Shown here: positions 18,033 through 25,341 of the stretch, one piece after another
Numbering within the stretch: the stretch's first letter is position 1
Layout: each line of letters starts with the position of its first letter
Notes under the pieces: model-generated
Databases searched by the model: none
Told to the model about the DNA's origin: nothing
Seen by the model: only the letters and a program-made list of their open reading frames with translations
Position numbers and translations under genes: made by a program
Origin: Clostridioides difficile
Lineage (GTDB): Bacteria; Bacillota; Clostridia; Peptostreptococcales; Peptostreptococcaceae
Direction of reading: 5' to 3'
Assembly (NCBI GenBank): GCA_012955965.1
Contig: JABBZI010000020.1
Location: 1-64,000 of the forward strand
Length of the DNA: 64,000 nt

Positions 18033-18076
18033 TATAAGGATGAACTCTAAATATATAAAGTTCACCCTCATATTAA
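18033..18076 (-). terminator. 16-bp hairpin past the tandem repeats
   Basis: In the minus-strand RNA, AATATGAGGGTGAACT pairs along all 16 positions with AGTTCATCCTTATATT (two G-U pairs) around a 12-nt loop. In the plus RNA the same two positions become A-C mismatches, so the minus strand is the relevant one. There is no clear U run, so it may protect a 3' end or stop transcription from the 18.3-18.8 kb gene only partly. Confidence 0.5.
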
Positions 18077-18096
18077 ATTTTATATTGATGCAACCT

Positions 18097-18290
18097 TTTA
18101 TGTTTAATTATTTTATATTTTAATACAATCGTTTTAGATTTGGTTATCTTATATTTTTAATACATTTGTTTTTAGATTTGGTTATTTTATATTTTAATAC
18201 ATTTTTTTAAATTTAATTATCCTATATTTTTGATACAATGTTTTTGAATTTAATTACTTTATATTTTAATACAATCATGTTTACATTTAA
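18097..18290. repeat. Tandem array of about 37-bp AT-rich repeats
   Basis: Five full units and one partial unit start at about 18097, 18132, 18170, 18205, 18242 and 18279 (spacing 35-38 bp). Each runs roughly TTTTAGATTTGGTTATTTTA and continues TATTTTAATACAATCG, with a few substitutions between copies. There are no spacers. The array lies directly after the stop of the exported protein gene and so would be its 3' untranslated region. Copy number is likely to vary between strains. Confidence 0.8.
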
Positions 18291-18292
18291 TA

Positions 18293-18805
18293 TTATTTTT
18301 CAAGCTCATCAAAGTAGTTATATACAACAACTTCACCTGTTTCTTTATCTGTTGTCTTTATAATTCCTTTCGCTCCATTTACTTCTTCTTTTGTAAATTC
18401 ATCATCTAATACAACTTTAAACTTATCATCTTTTCCATATCCTTGTTGGAATTCGTCTCTTAAAATCGCATTTTTTTCTTCTTTTGGCTTCAACTCAAAT
18501 TCAATTCCAGATTTCATCTCATCAAAATAATTTAATACTACTACTTCATTATTCACTTTATTAGTCGTCTTTATAAGCCCCTTAGCTCCATTAACTTCTT
18601 CTTTTGTAAATTCATCATCTAATGTTATATTGAATTTGTCCTCGTTTCCATACTCCTGTTGAAAATCTCTTTTCATTTCATTGTATTTAGTCTCAAATTC
18701 CTTACTCTTATTTAATTCCATAGCTGATACATTTGTCAATGATGCTCCAATCATCATAATTGTTAATGCTGATACTACACTATTTTTTAATTTTTTCACT
18801 TTCAT
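18293..18805 (-). CDS. Exported protein with an internal duplication, unknown function
   Basis: A 170-residue protein with a clear signal peptide (basic start, then SVVSALTIMMIGASLTNVSA, cut about residue 28). The mature part is two copies of a unit of about 60 residues, each with FQQ.YG..DKF, LDDEFTKEEVNGAKG.IKTT and EVVV.NYFDE. No cysteine, no wall-sorting motif and no known catalytic pattern is visible. I do not recognise the family. AGGAGGTAAGAT gives a strong ribosome binding site. Its promoter has a weak -35 but two upstream direct repeats, suggesting activation by a DNA-binding regulator. The neighbourhood (gene remnant, tandem repeats) looks accessory. Confidence 0.8.
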   Translation of the reverse strand: MKVKKLKNSVVSALTIMMIGASLTNVSAMELNKSKEFETKYNEMKRDFQQEYGNEDKFNITLDDEFTKEEVNGAKGLIKTTNKVNNEVVVLNYFDEMKSGIEFELKPKEEKNAILRDEFQQGYGKDDKFKVVLDDEFTKEEVNGAKGIIKTTDKETGEVVVYNYFDELEK

Positions 18806-18838
18806 ATCTTACCTCCTAAATTAAATATTCTCAATGCA

Positions 18839-18907
18839 ATTATATAAAGAAAGTCATAAGTTTTACAGTTTCATTCTTGTAACTAAAATTACTATTATGT
18901 AACCAAA
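18839..18907 (-). promoter_or_regulatory. Candidate activator-dependent promoter with direct repeats
   Basis: A TATAAT (18839-18844) has a poor -35 (TGTAAA, 18862-18867, 17-bp spacing). Upstream are two copies of TTTRGTTACA at 18878-18887 and 18898-18907, exactly 20 bp start to start, centred near -51 and -71. Direct repeats two helical turns apart in front of a weak -35 are the usual layout for LytTR-type response regulators such as VirR or AgrA. The regulator is not identified. Confidence 0.5.
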
Positions 18908-18914
18908 CTTTTTG

Positions 18915-18959
18915 TTTCAACTATTCCTTAAAAGCTACTTTTTTGAGGAATAGTTGAAA
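18915..18959. other. 14-bp perfect inverted repeat upstream of the exported protein promoter
   Basis: TTTCAACTATTCCT (18915-18928) and its exact complement (18946-18959) flank a 17-nt spacer. It lies just upstream of the direct repeats. Without a strong U tract on either strand it may be a terminator remnant or an operator. The following stretch, 18960-19277, is AT-rich and I see no gene in it. Confidence 0.5.
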
Positions 18960-19277
18960 TCAAATAATAAGATTTTTGTATTTATCAATAGCTTTAAAAT
19001 CAAACTAATAAAATATCTTTTTAATAAAATGAAAAGTTTGAATATATATCAATCCAACTTATTTACTTAAAAACTTATAATAATTAAATCTAAAATATCT
19101 ACCTATTCTAGCACTAATTTATTTATTTTTGCTATACAAGATATATCAAACATATTAAGAATAATTATCTAAATATTCAAAAAACATATACCCTATCTTA
19201 GTATATATATTTACACATTAAAAAAAAGTTTTAAATAAAGTTATATTTTTTACAACAGTTTTGTAATTAAAAACATA

Positions 19278-19307
19278 TTGAAGCTAAAATTAAATGTACT
19301 ATATACT
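19278..19307 (+). promoter_or_regulatory. Possible promoter of the DUF4300-like gene
   Basis: TTGAAG (19278-19283) and TATACT (19302-19307) are 18 bp apart on the plus strand, about 43 bp before the ATG. The match is moderate. Confidence 0.4.
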
Positions 19308-19349
19308 ATAAATATGTCGACAAAATAAATTAAAAAAGGAGAGATAGAA

Positions 19350-20225
19350 ATGAAAAAAAATCTATTAATAATAATATGCTCAGTTGTCTTAGTCTTATCA
19401 AGTATGATTACTATATTTGCATATTCCAATATCAAGAATAATAAATTAGTTTATTCTAATATGATAGATAAAAAAGTTCAAAATAATGTAAAAGAAGTTT
19501 TAGAAGAAAATAAAGTTAATAAAAAAGACATAGATATATTTATTAAAGCAGTTAACAATTATAACAGACATCAGGTTAAAATGCTCCAAAATAATATAAA
19601 CATATCTAAATCTGGATATTCTTCAACTGGTGAAAAACAAGTTCCATACGACCTAGAAAAACTACAAGATAATTGGATGAAAAAATATACTGATTATATG
19701 GATGTAAATTGTAGAATAACAGCTTTTAGACTTTTCAAAGATTTTATAAATTCAAATAAGAAATTTACTGGAGACTCCATTGATTTAAGTATAGATTTAG
19801 ATACTATAACAAACAATAAAGATGCTAAGTTTAGTCCTAAAGATGTAGAGAAATTTATCAACTTTTTTTCTGCAATACCAACTAAAGATACAGATGATGT
19901 AAACAAAAATGCAGAACAAATAAAAAATGAATGGAAAAAGAGAAAAATATCTTTTAAAGATAATAAAAATATGTCTATTATAAGTGGATTTATTCGCTAT
20001 CCAGAAACTAAAAACGTATTTATAGGTCATACAGGTATATGTATTAAGACTAATAATGATATTCTATTTATAGAAAAGTATGGAGTTACATCTCCTTATC
20101 AAGTTACTAAATTTAAAAGTAAAAAAGATGTAAAAAATTATATGTTCAATAGATTGAAAATGACAGAGTGGGGAGAAGAATTGCTTGACCCAATAATAAT
20201 GGAAAATGATAAACTTATGAAGTAA
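19350..20225 (+). CDS. Exported DUF4300-like protein
   Basis: A 291-residue protein with an N-terminal signal peptide or anchor (about 3-26). The C-terminal two-thirds resembles DUF4300 proteins of Firmicutes: a conserved DVNCRITAF segment with a Cys, FVGHTG-like VFIGHTGICI with a His, then DILFIEKYGVTSPYQVTKF near the end. The arrangement of an early Cys and a later His in GHTG recalls NlpC/P60-type papain-fold enzymes, but no activity is established and this is inference. An AAAAAGGAGAGATAG site precedes the ATG. It stands alone on the plus strand, convergent with hisJ, with a shared terminator between them. Confidence 0.8.
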   Translation: MKKNLLIIICSVVLVLSSMITIFAYSNIKNNKLVYSNMIDKKVQNNVKEVLEENKVNKKDIDIFIKAVNNYNRHQVKMLQNNINISKSGYSSTGEKQVPYDLEKLQDNWMKKYTDYMDVNCRITAFRLFKDFINSNKKFTGDSIDLSIDLDTITNNKDAKFSPKDVEKFINFFSAIPTKDTDDVNKNAEQIKNEWKKRKISFKDNKNMSIISGFIRYPETKNVFIGHTGICIKTNNDILFIEKYGVTSPYQVTKFKSKKDVKNYMFNRLKMTEWGEELLDPIIMENDKLMK

Positions 20226-20333
20226 TAGCTTTAAACACAAAATAACTTTTCAAATTTCTAAATTGACGTAAGAACATACAAATAAAATATATTAGTTTTA
20301 ATTTCCATTATTATTTTAAATTAACTAAACTTG

Positions 20334-20384
20334 AAAAAGACTGTAGATAAATTTATTTTATACAAACTTATCTACAGTCTTTTA
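20334..20384. terminator. Bidirectional terminator between the DUF4300-like gene and hisJ
   Basis: A long stem, AAAAGACTGTAGATAA paired with TTATCTACAGTCTTTT plus internal pairs, has U runs on both strands and lies between two convergent genes, so it should stop both. Confidence 0.88.
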
Positions 20385-20395
20385 TGTGAATATCT

Positions 20396-21175
20396 CTAAA
20401 AAATATTATAGTTATTTATTTCCTCTGCACAATGAGAATCTGAACCTAGCACTAGTGGAATATCATATTCTTTTACTAACTTTAATAAGTATCCATCTAT
20501 ATAAGGCTCTTTACAGTATTCTTTTCTATTTCCAGAAACATTGTAGTCAAGCTCGTAGCCTTTTTCTTTGACTAGCTTTATTAACTCTTCAAGAGTTTTA
20601 TTTCCTTCATAATTATATGGGAATACTTGATTAAACTTTCTAACTAAATTTAAATGACCTATTCTTCTTGGCTTATATATTCCTAAATCTGAATTTACAG
20701 CTTTTATCAATGTTTCATAATATTTATTATAAACAGATTCAATACTTCCTAGTTTATCAATCAAATTTTGAAACTCTTCCACACTATAATCCACACAATA
20801 ATAATCATCATCAATCTTAATTATATGTACTGATAAAAGAGAATCCTCTAATTCATATCCATATTTATCTAAGTTTTGCTTTATTCCTTCTTCATAACCC
20901 TCTATAAAATCTACTTCCGACCCTACATTTATCTTGATTTTACCTTTATATTTATCCTTCAACTTCTTAACATCATTGAGATACTTAGGTAAGTCTTCAA
21001 TACTCATACAACTATCATTTTCAGGAGCAGGGTCTTTAAATCCATCTGCATATGGAAAATGCTCTGTAAATGTCATTTCTGTTATGCCAACATCAATTGC
21101 TCTTTGTATGTATTTCTCAAAATCATCCTTGCTTCCATGAGGGCAATAAGGTGAATGTATATGACCGTCTTTCAT
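20396..21175 (-). CDS. hisJ: Histidinol-phosphatase, PHP family (HisJ/HisK)
   Basis: A 259-residue PHP-domain phosphatase that hydrolyses histidinol phosphate in histidine synthesis. Metal-binding signatures are present: DGHIHSPYCPHG at the N-terminus, FTEHFPY, NVGSEVDFIEGYE, LLSVHII and LGSDSHCAEEI near the C-terminus. Length matches the Bacillus HisJ type. No other his gene is adjacent, so the assignment rests on family features; other small PHP phosphoesterases are possible. A GGAGATG site precedes the ATG. Confidence 0.85.
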   Translation of the reverse strand: MKDGHIHSPYCPHGSKDDFEKYIQRAIDVGITEMTFTEHFPYADGFKDPAPENDSCMSIEDLPKYLNDVKKLKDKYKGKIKINVGSEVDFIEGYEEGIKQNLDKYGYELEDSLLSVHIIKIDDDYYCVDYSVEEFQNLIDKLGSIESVYNKYYETLIKAVNSDLGIYKPRRIGHLNLVRKFNQVFPYNYEGNKTLEELIKLVKEKGYELDYNVSGNRKEYCKEPYIDGYLLKLVKEYDIPLVLGSDSHCAEEINNYNIF

Positions 21176-21454
21176 AAATAACTCATCTCCTTTTTAAATA
21201 AAAAATTTCATATAAACATATAAATTCTTTGAACTCTAAAATAAAATCTTTTAATTATATTAATCTTTATTATATCTAATATTGAAGTAATTTTAAACAG
21301 TTTTAAGAGTATCTTAACATTAGTACTAGTTTTAAATAATAATACACAGTATATCAACACTGAGCATTAAATAATTCAATTTTATAATAAAATTTACTCA
21401 TTAAAGTATATTACATAACTTCTAGAAATTTCAATAATTAAATATCAAAAAACG
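21176..21454. other. Gene-free AT-rich interval upstream of hisJ
   Basis: About 280 bp between the hisJ start and the terminator of the CooT operon. It must contain the hisJ promoter, but I see no convincing -35/-10 pair, ORF or structure. Confidence 0.4.
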
Positions 21455-21489
21455 TAAAAATCGCCTATATCAAACAATATAAGCGATTA
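21455..21489 (-). terminator. Terminator of the CooT/His-rich operon
   Basis: AATCGCTTATAT pairs with ATATAGGCGATT (one G-U) around a short loop, followed by a U run on the minus strand, directly after the stop of the His-rich gene. Confidence 0.8.
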
Positions 21490-21496
21490 ATCACAT

Positions 21497-21853
21497 TTAC
21501 ATATGCTTTTTAGCCTCTAACAACATCTTATTAGCCTCTTCCATACACTCTATAGCTTTTTCAATATTTTTTGCTGTCTCTTCTTTTCCAATAGCTCTAG
21601 CCTTTTCAACCCACTCTCTAAATCCTTCTTCATGAGTTTCATTGTGATTTATCCAATGTACTAAAAGTATTTTTAAAGTTTTTTCATCCTTAGACTCTGA
21701 TGATTCCTCATGACTATGTTCGTGGTCATTATCATGAGCATGGTCATGTGGATGTTCATGACATATATCTCCATGAGTATGTTCGTGGCAGTGGTCATGG
21801 TCATGGTCATGATTACCATGATGATATCTTACAATCTCTCTATCAAAAATCAT
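21497..21853 (-). CDS. His-rich putative nickel/metal-binding protein
   Basis: A 118-residue soluble protein. Residues about 10-50 hold roughly 17 histidines alternating with Asp/Glu plus two Cys (HHGNHDHDHDHCHEHTHG and onward), a typical metal-storage or delivery tail. The C-terminal part has a HWINHNETHEEGFREW motif and a helical region (EKARAIGKEETAKNIEKAI). It is co-transcribed with cooT and a DUF3842 gene and lies just past the Wood-Ljungdahl block, so nickel handling for CO dehydrogenase or acetyl-CoA synthase, like CooJ or HypB tails, is my best guess. Zinc or cobalt binding cannot be excluded. A GGGGGAATAACTA site precedes the ATG. Confidence 0.8.
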   Translation of the reverse strand: MIFDREIVRYHHGNHDHDHDHCHEHTHGDICHEHPHDHAHDNDHEHSHEESSESKDEKTLKILLVHWINHNETHEEGFREWVEKARAIGKEETAKNIEKAIECMEEANKMLLEAKKHM

Positions 21854-21868
21854 TAGTTATTCCCCCTG

Positions 21869-22285
21869 TTATTTTATATTAAATTCTTTCTTTATAAGAC
21901 TTACAGAATCTTTTACAAGTAGTGCTAATGGTTTACCTTCTAATCCAACTAATTCTATATTTTCAGGCATAATAGGTAACAGTATCTTTAGTGCCTCACT
22001 ATCTGCAATAGCTTCACTTATATTGCAAGTAACTTCTCCCATCATAGAATTAGGTATTATTACAGAAATAGGTGCAACTACTATATTCGCTTTTTTGGCT
22101 GACACTACTATAGCATTTTCCCCTGTAGCTCCTTTATTAGCATGAGCCTTCATCATAGAACTAGTTGCTATAGAATTAGTTCCTAGTGCATAAATTTCTA
22201 CATATGTAGGTAATTCTTCTCTCAGAGAAGAAACTATCTGGGCTCCAATACCTCCACCCATTCCATCTATCACTGCTATTATCAT
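21869..22285 (-). CDS. DUF3842 family protein
   Basis: A 138-residue protein of the DUF3842 family. It starts with IIAVIDGMGGGIGAQIV, a glycine-rich Rossmann-like nucleotide-binding start, followed by alternating strands and helices (YVEIYALGTNSIATSSMMKAG-like region, ANIVVAPISVIIPNSMMGE). Function is not established. It sits 18 bp after cooT and 15 bp before the His-rich gene, so it is likely part of the same nickel-related process. A GGGGAATTTTAT site precedes the ATG. Confidence 0.8.
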   Translation of the reverse strand: MIIAVIDGMGGGIGAQIVSSLREELPTYVEIYALGTNSIATSSMMKAHANKGATGENAIVVSAKKANIVVAPISVIIPNSMMGEVTCNISEAIADSEALKILLPIMPENIELVGLEGKPLALLVKDSVSLIKKEFNIK

Positions 22286-22303
22286 ATAAAATTCCCCTAT
22301 TAA

Positions 22304-22495
22304 TTAATTTTCTTGTATTATTATCTTATGGTCCATCAATCTTATTTCTTTAATTATTCCATCTATTATCTTTTGCTCTCCTAATAAATCAGTTAAATAA
22401 ATCTTTCCATCACAAGGGTCTATATTAACCACATTTTCCATAACCTTTTCTAATTCATTATTACTTTTACAAATGAAAGCTGATGATTCACACAT
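22304..22495 (-). CDS. cooT: CooT family nickel-binding protein
   Basis: A 63-residue protein matching the CooT family: it begins Met-Cys (MCESSAFIC), as in Rhodospirillum CooT where Cys2 binds Ni(II), and ends with the KIYLTDLLGEQKIIDG and IKEIRLMDHKIIIQ strands typical of these small beta proteins. CooT assists nickel delivery to CO dehydrogenase. The ATG follows AGGAGGAGATTTAT, so the N-terminal Cys2 is well supported. It leads a three-gene operon with the DUF3842 and His-rich genes. There is very little room for a promoter between it and the lipM terminator, so it may be expressed partly by read-through from the WL/lipoylation genes. Confidence 0.85.
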   Translation of the reverse strand: MCESSAFICKSNNELEKVMENVVNIDPCDGKIYLTDLLGEQKIIDGIIKEIRLMDHKIIIQEN

Positions 22496-22533
22496 ATAAA
22501 TCTCCTCCTAATATGATTTTTTTATTAAAAATC

Positions 22534-22576
22534 AAAAAAAGATTTCCTTAGGTATTTCAATACACCAAAGAAATCT
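22534..22576 (-). terminator. Terminator after the LipM-like gene
   Basis: AAGATTTC/GAAATCTT arms extended by imperfect pairs (22534-22576) are followed by seven U on the minus strand. The cooT ribosome binding site begins only about 25 bp later, so this may act as a partial attenuator between the two gene groups. Confidence 0.75.
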
Positions 22577-22647
22577 TCATGATTTCAATTTTCGTATATT
22601 ATTATACCTTAAGTATAGCACTTTAATTTATATAAAGTCAATTAAAG

Positions 22648-23463
22648 TTAACGCTTTTTATTGTACTCTTCATTCTTATATTTTTCATATAATTCTTCAG
22701 CTAATTGCTTCTCATAATCAGTCAAATCTTCCTCTACAAACTCAACATTAAATTGATTGGCTAATCCTTTTACTATATTTTCTTGCAGAATATCTATGTC
22801 TACTTTTTTGCCAAGTTCATTTTCTATTCCACTAGCCTTCTTAGATGTAAATTTCATAGCCCTTTCCTTAAGTTCTGGTGTTTTTGTTTTTATTAATTTG
22901 AATAATTTTTCTACATCAAAATTCAATATTATTGAACCATGTTGCAATAAAACTCCATCTTTTCTGCTTTGAGCACTTCCAATGATTTTCTTATTATTAA
23001 TAGTAACTTCATATGATGCATGTGCATTAAAACATGCAGCTGATAGATTTTCCCTACTTATTCTCTCACCTCTATTTAAATTATCTGTTTCTATACCACT
23101 TAAATTCAAACCTTTAACTAGACCTTCACTTATATATCTATAAGATAGATTGATACTCTTATCTATTAAAGGATTATCTTCTCCTATAGTTATACTATAA
23201 GTTAGCTCATTATCATGTAATACCGCTCTTCCCCCTGTAATTCTTCTAGTATAATCTATATTCATACATCTACACTTATCCAAATCTATCTCATCTTCCA
23301 ATTTCTGAAAATATCCTATACTTAAACAAGCTGGCTCCCATGTATAAAATCTAAGTGTCGGCTTATTATGTCCCTTCTTGTATGCAGTAAATATAGCTTC
23401 ATCAATTGCCATATTCATTGCACCATCATATGATTTATTATGTATAACTCTCCACTGATTCAT
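22648..23463 (-). CDS. lipM: LipM-like octanoyltransferase (lipoate/octanoate protein ligase fold)
   Basis: A 271-residue member of the LplA/LipB/BirA fold. Motifs are RRITGGRAVLHDNELTYS, KKIIGSAQSRKDGVLLQHGS and a C-terminus (EEYNKKR) that line up with Bacillus LipM. A Cys144 in SAACFNAHASYE matches the LipM acyl-enzyme Cys (SSVCFDAPS), which true LplA ligases lack. So I predict transfer of octanoate from acyl carrier protein to GcvH rather than ATP-dependent lipoate ligation, although such genes are often annotated lplA. The two preceding genes code for radical SAM proteins of LipS1/LipS2 type and gcvH lies 4 kb upstream, making a full de novo lipoylation route. Confidence 0.82.
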   Translation of the reverse strand: MNQWRVIHNKSYDGAMNMAIDEAIFTAYKKGHNKPTLRFYTWEPACLSIGYFQKLEDEIDLDKCRCMNIDYTRRITGGRAVLHDNELTYSITIGEDNPLIDKSINLSYRYISEGLVKGLNLSGIETDNLNRGERISRENLSAACFNAHASYEVTINNKKIIGSAQSRKDGVLLQHGSIILNFDVEKLFKLIKTKTPELKERAMKFTSKKASGIENELGKKVDIDILQENIVKGLANQFNVEFVEEDLTDYEKQLAEELYEKYKNEEYNKKR

Positions 23464-23509
23464 GATTATTACGCCCCCATCTTTAGTATAAATATATCCT
23501 AGAAATCAC

Positions 23510-24448
23510 TTATAAATTTATTTCTCTTATCGCTAAATCTATCTCATTTTGATTTAAAGGTCTTGAATAGTTGTATATAGTACTTCCTGGTCTTTCATTA
23601 TAATATGGTCTATTACAGTCCTTACATCCTCTTATTTCAAAAGGGTATCCTTTGTTTATGTCTTTTATAACATCATTATCAAGCTTTATACTATCTAAAT
23701 ATCCATTTTTAAATTCAAAACATTCTTTTGAATAACCTTTATTTATCATATAAGACATTAATTGTACTCTTCTATAACTTTCTATATTTGGTTGACTTAC
23801 TTTTTCCATTTTAGTTCCTCTAACTGGAGTAAATGCAAATAAACTAATCGTTATATTATTTTCCTTTAAATAATTATATAAGTTATATATATCCTCATGA
23901 CTTTCACCCATACCAACTATTATATGAGTACTTATTTTATTAGGATAGGATTTTGACATATCAGTTATAAATTTTAACTTTTCATTATAATTATTTCCTT
24001 TTATTTTTTCATATAATTCTTTATTTGCTGCATCTATTGCTATTCCTATTTTATCTACTCCTGCTGAAAAAAACTTATTTATTTCTTCATCACTCTCTAA
24101 CTTTGCAGACAATGAAATAGGCATATCTATTTTACCATTTATATAATTTATAAAATCTAAAACAGACTTATGCGCTTCTTCACTCGCCATTGATTGAATA
24201 CATATTCTCTTTATATTTTTCTTTCTATAAATTCTTAAAGCATCCAATATTTCTTCTTTAGAAAATTCTGGCCAAACTACTCTTGATAACTTATCTTTTC
24301 TAGTACTACTTTCTATTGATTGAGAACAAAAACTGCATTTATTTATACATTTTTCTCCAATCATTATATATGCTGTAGTAGGAGGTATATCGCTTTTTTT
24401 ATTTAATATTCCAAGTTCTATTGCTGTCCCAGATGATAATCTAATCAT
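23510..24448 (-). CDS. Radical SAM protein, LipS1/LipS2-type lipoyl synthase component (biotin-synthase-like)
   Basis: About 312 residues. The radical SAM cluster motif is CINKCSFC, set in a biotin-synthase-like context (FCSQS). The C-terminus carries GCKDCNRPYYNERPG, which I recall as typical of one LipS protein and which may bind the auxiliary Fe-S cluster giving sulfur. LipS1 and LipS2 together replace LipA and insert the two sulfurs of lipoate. The frame is open to 24460, but ATG 24448 overlaps the upstream stop as ATGA, so the two radical SAM genes are translationally coupled. A LipM-like gene follows. I do not assign which of the pair is LipS1. Confidence 0.75.
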   Translation of the reverse strand: MIRLSSGTAIELGILNKKSDIPPTTAYIMIGEKCINKCSFCSQSIESSTRKDKLSRVVWPEFSKEEILDALRIYRKKNIKRICIQSMASEEAHKSVLDFINYINGKIDMPISLSAKLESDEEINKFFSAGVDKIGIAIDAANKELYEKIKGNNYNEKLKFITDMSKSYPNKISTHIIVGMGESHEDIYNLYNYLKENNITISLFAFTPVRGTKMEKVSQPNIESYRRVQLMSYMINKGYSKECFEFKNGYLDSIKLDNDVIKDINKGYPFEIRGCKDCNRPYYNERPGSTIYNYSRPLNQNEIDLAIREINL

Positions 24449-25317
24449 AAAACGCAACACTCCTTACACTCAGTTATTGTCATATTCATTTCTATAGCCT
24501 TATTCTTAGCAGACTTTGATGGTAATACTATTTTATTGACTCCACACATTATAGATAGTTGGTCTAACTCTTTTCTATATGTTCCTCTCGGTCTCATACA
24601 ACCTAGATTAATTTCAGTATCTGGCAAATTAATTCTAGCTTCACATAGGATGTCTATTACTCCTTCTAGCTCAGGAGGCTCTACATTCTCATACTCAGTT
24701 CCTTTTGTTGGAATAAGGACTATAAATGTAAGTTTATTAGGAGGATTTTTTTGTAGATATTCTATGATTTCATATTCACCCTTTATTTGTCCTCCCTTTA
24801 AACCAATACATATATGTGGTGCTACTTCTGTATTTTCTCTTATTGTATTGTAAACTTCAATGTAATCTTCTTTGCTTTTTTCTATCTTATAAACTTCTCT
24901 TATTGTTTCTTTATCAAATACTAAATCAAAAGAAACTATATCTAAATACTTACACAACTCTATAATACTATATTTATCCATAAGTCCTAAATGAGCATTC
25001 AGTCTATATCCTTGCTCCTTTAAGTCTTTAATAGTCTTAATATGGATATTTATTGGCACGTCTCCTTCATAGCTACAACCACCACTTAATAAAAAACTAG
25101 TTATATTTCTTGATTTTACTTTTTCTTTATAATCCTCTATTGGCACCATATTGTTTAAGTAGTGACCATTACAATGAGCACACTTTAAACTGCATTTATT
25201 ACTTGTAGTACTAAGTGCTAGTGTCTGATTAGGATAAGCAAACTCTATTTTATTTCCAAAATTATTTAGTTTAACATCAAAAGCCATTTTCATTTTTTTA
25301 GATAAATTTTTATTCAT
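24445..25317 (-). CDS. Radical SAM protein, second LipS1/LipS2-type component
   Basis: A 290-residue radical SAM protein with the cluster motif CSLKCAHC (followed by NGHYL), a glycine-rich SAM-binding SFLLSGGCSYEG segment, and extra cysteines at GCMRPRGTYR, SIMCG and the C-terminal ECKECC, suited to an auxiliary Fe-S cluster. It overlaps the next radical SAM gene by four bases (ATGA), so they should form an obligate pair. Position between acsV and a LipM-like octanoyltransferase, with gcvH close by, supports a joint role in lipoyl synthesis. No LipA is present in the window. The pair assignment is from remembered family features and context, not from a search. Confidence 0.75.
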   Translation of the reverse strand: MNKNLSKKMKMAFDVKLNNFGNKIEFAYPNQTLALSTTSNKCSLKCAHCNGHYLNNMVPIEDYKEKVKSRNITSFLLSGGCSYEGDVPINIHIKTIKDLKEQGYRLNAHLGLMDKYSIIELCKYLDIVSFDLVFDKETIREVYKIEKSKEDYIEVYNTIRENTEVAPHICIGLKGGQIKGEYEIIEYLQKNPPNKLTFIVLIPTKGTEYENVEPPELEGVIDILCEARINLPDTEINLGCMRPRGTYRKELDQLSIMCGVNKIVLPSKSAKNKAIEMNMTITECKECCVL

Positions 25318-25341
25318 AATTTATTCCTTTTCAGTTACGTT

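Noticed and set aside
18097-18290. Regular repeats as a possible CRISPR array
   Set aside because: Units of about 37 bp follow each other directly with no unique spacers, and no cas gene is in the window.
21700-21882. His/Tyr-rich plus-strand frame opposite the His-rich gene
   Set aside because: Its composition is only the complement of the GAT/CAT-rich coding strand; no ribosome binding site precedes it.
22648-23463. Plain lipoate-protein ligase LplA
   Set aside because: The Cys in SAACFNAHASYE and the C-terminal tail match LipM, and lipoyl-synthase-like genes are adjacent, so the octanoyltransferase reading is better.
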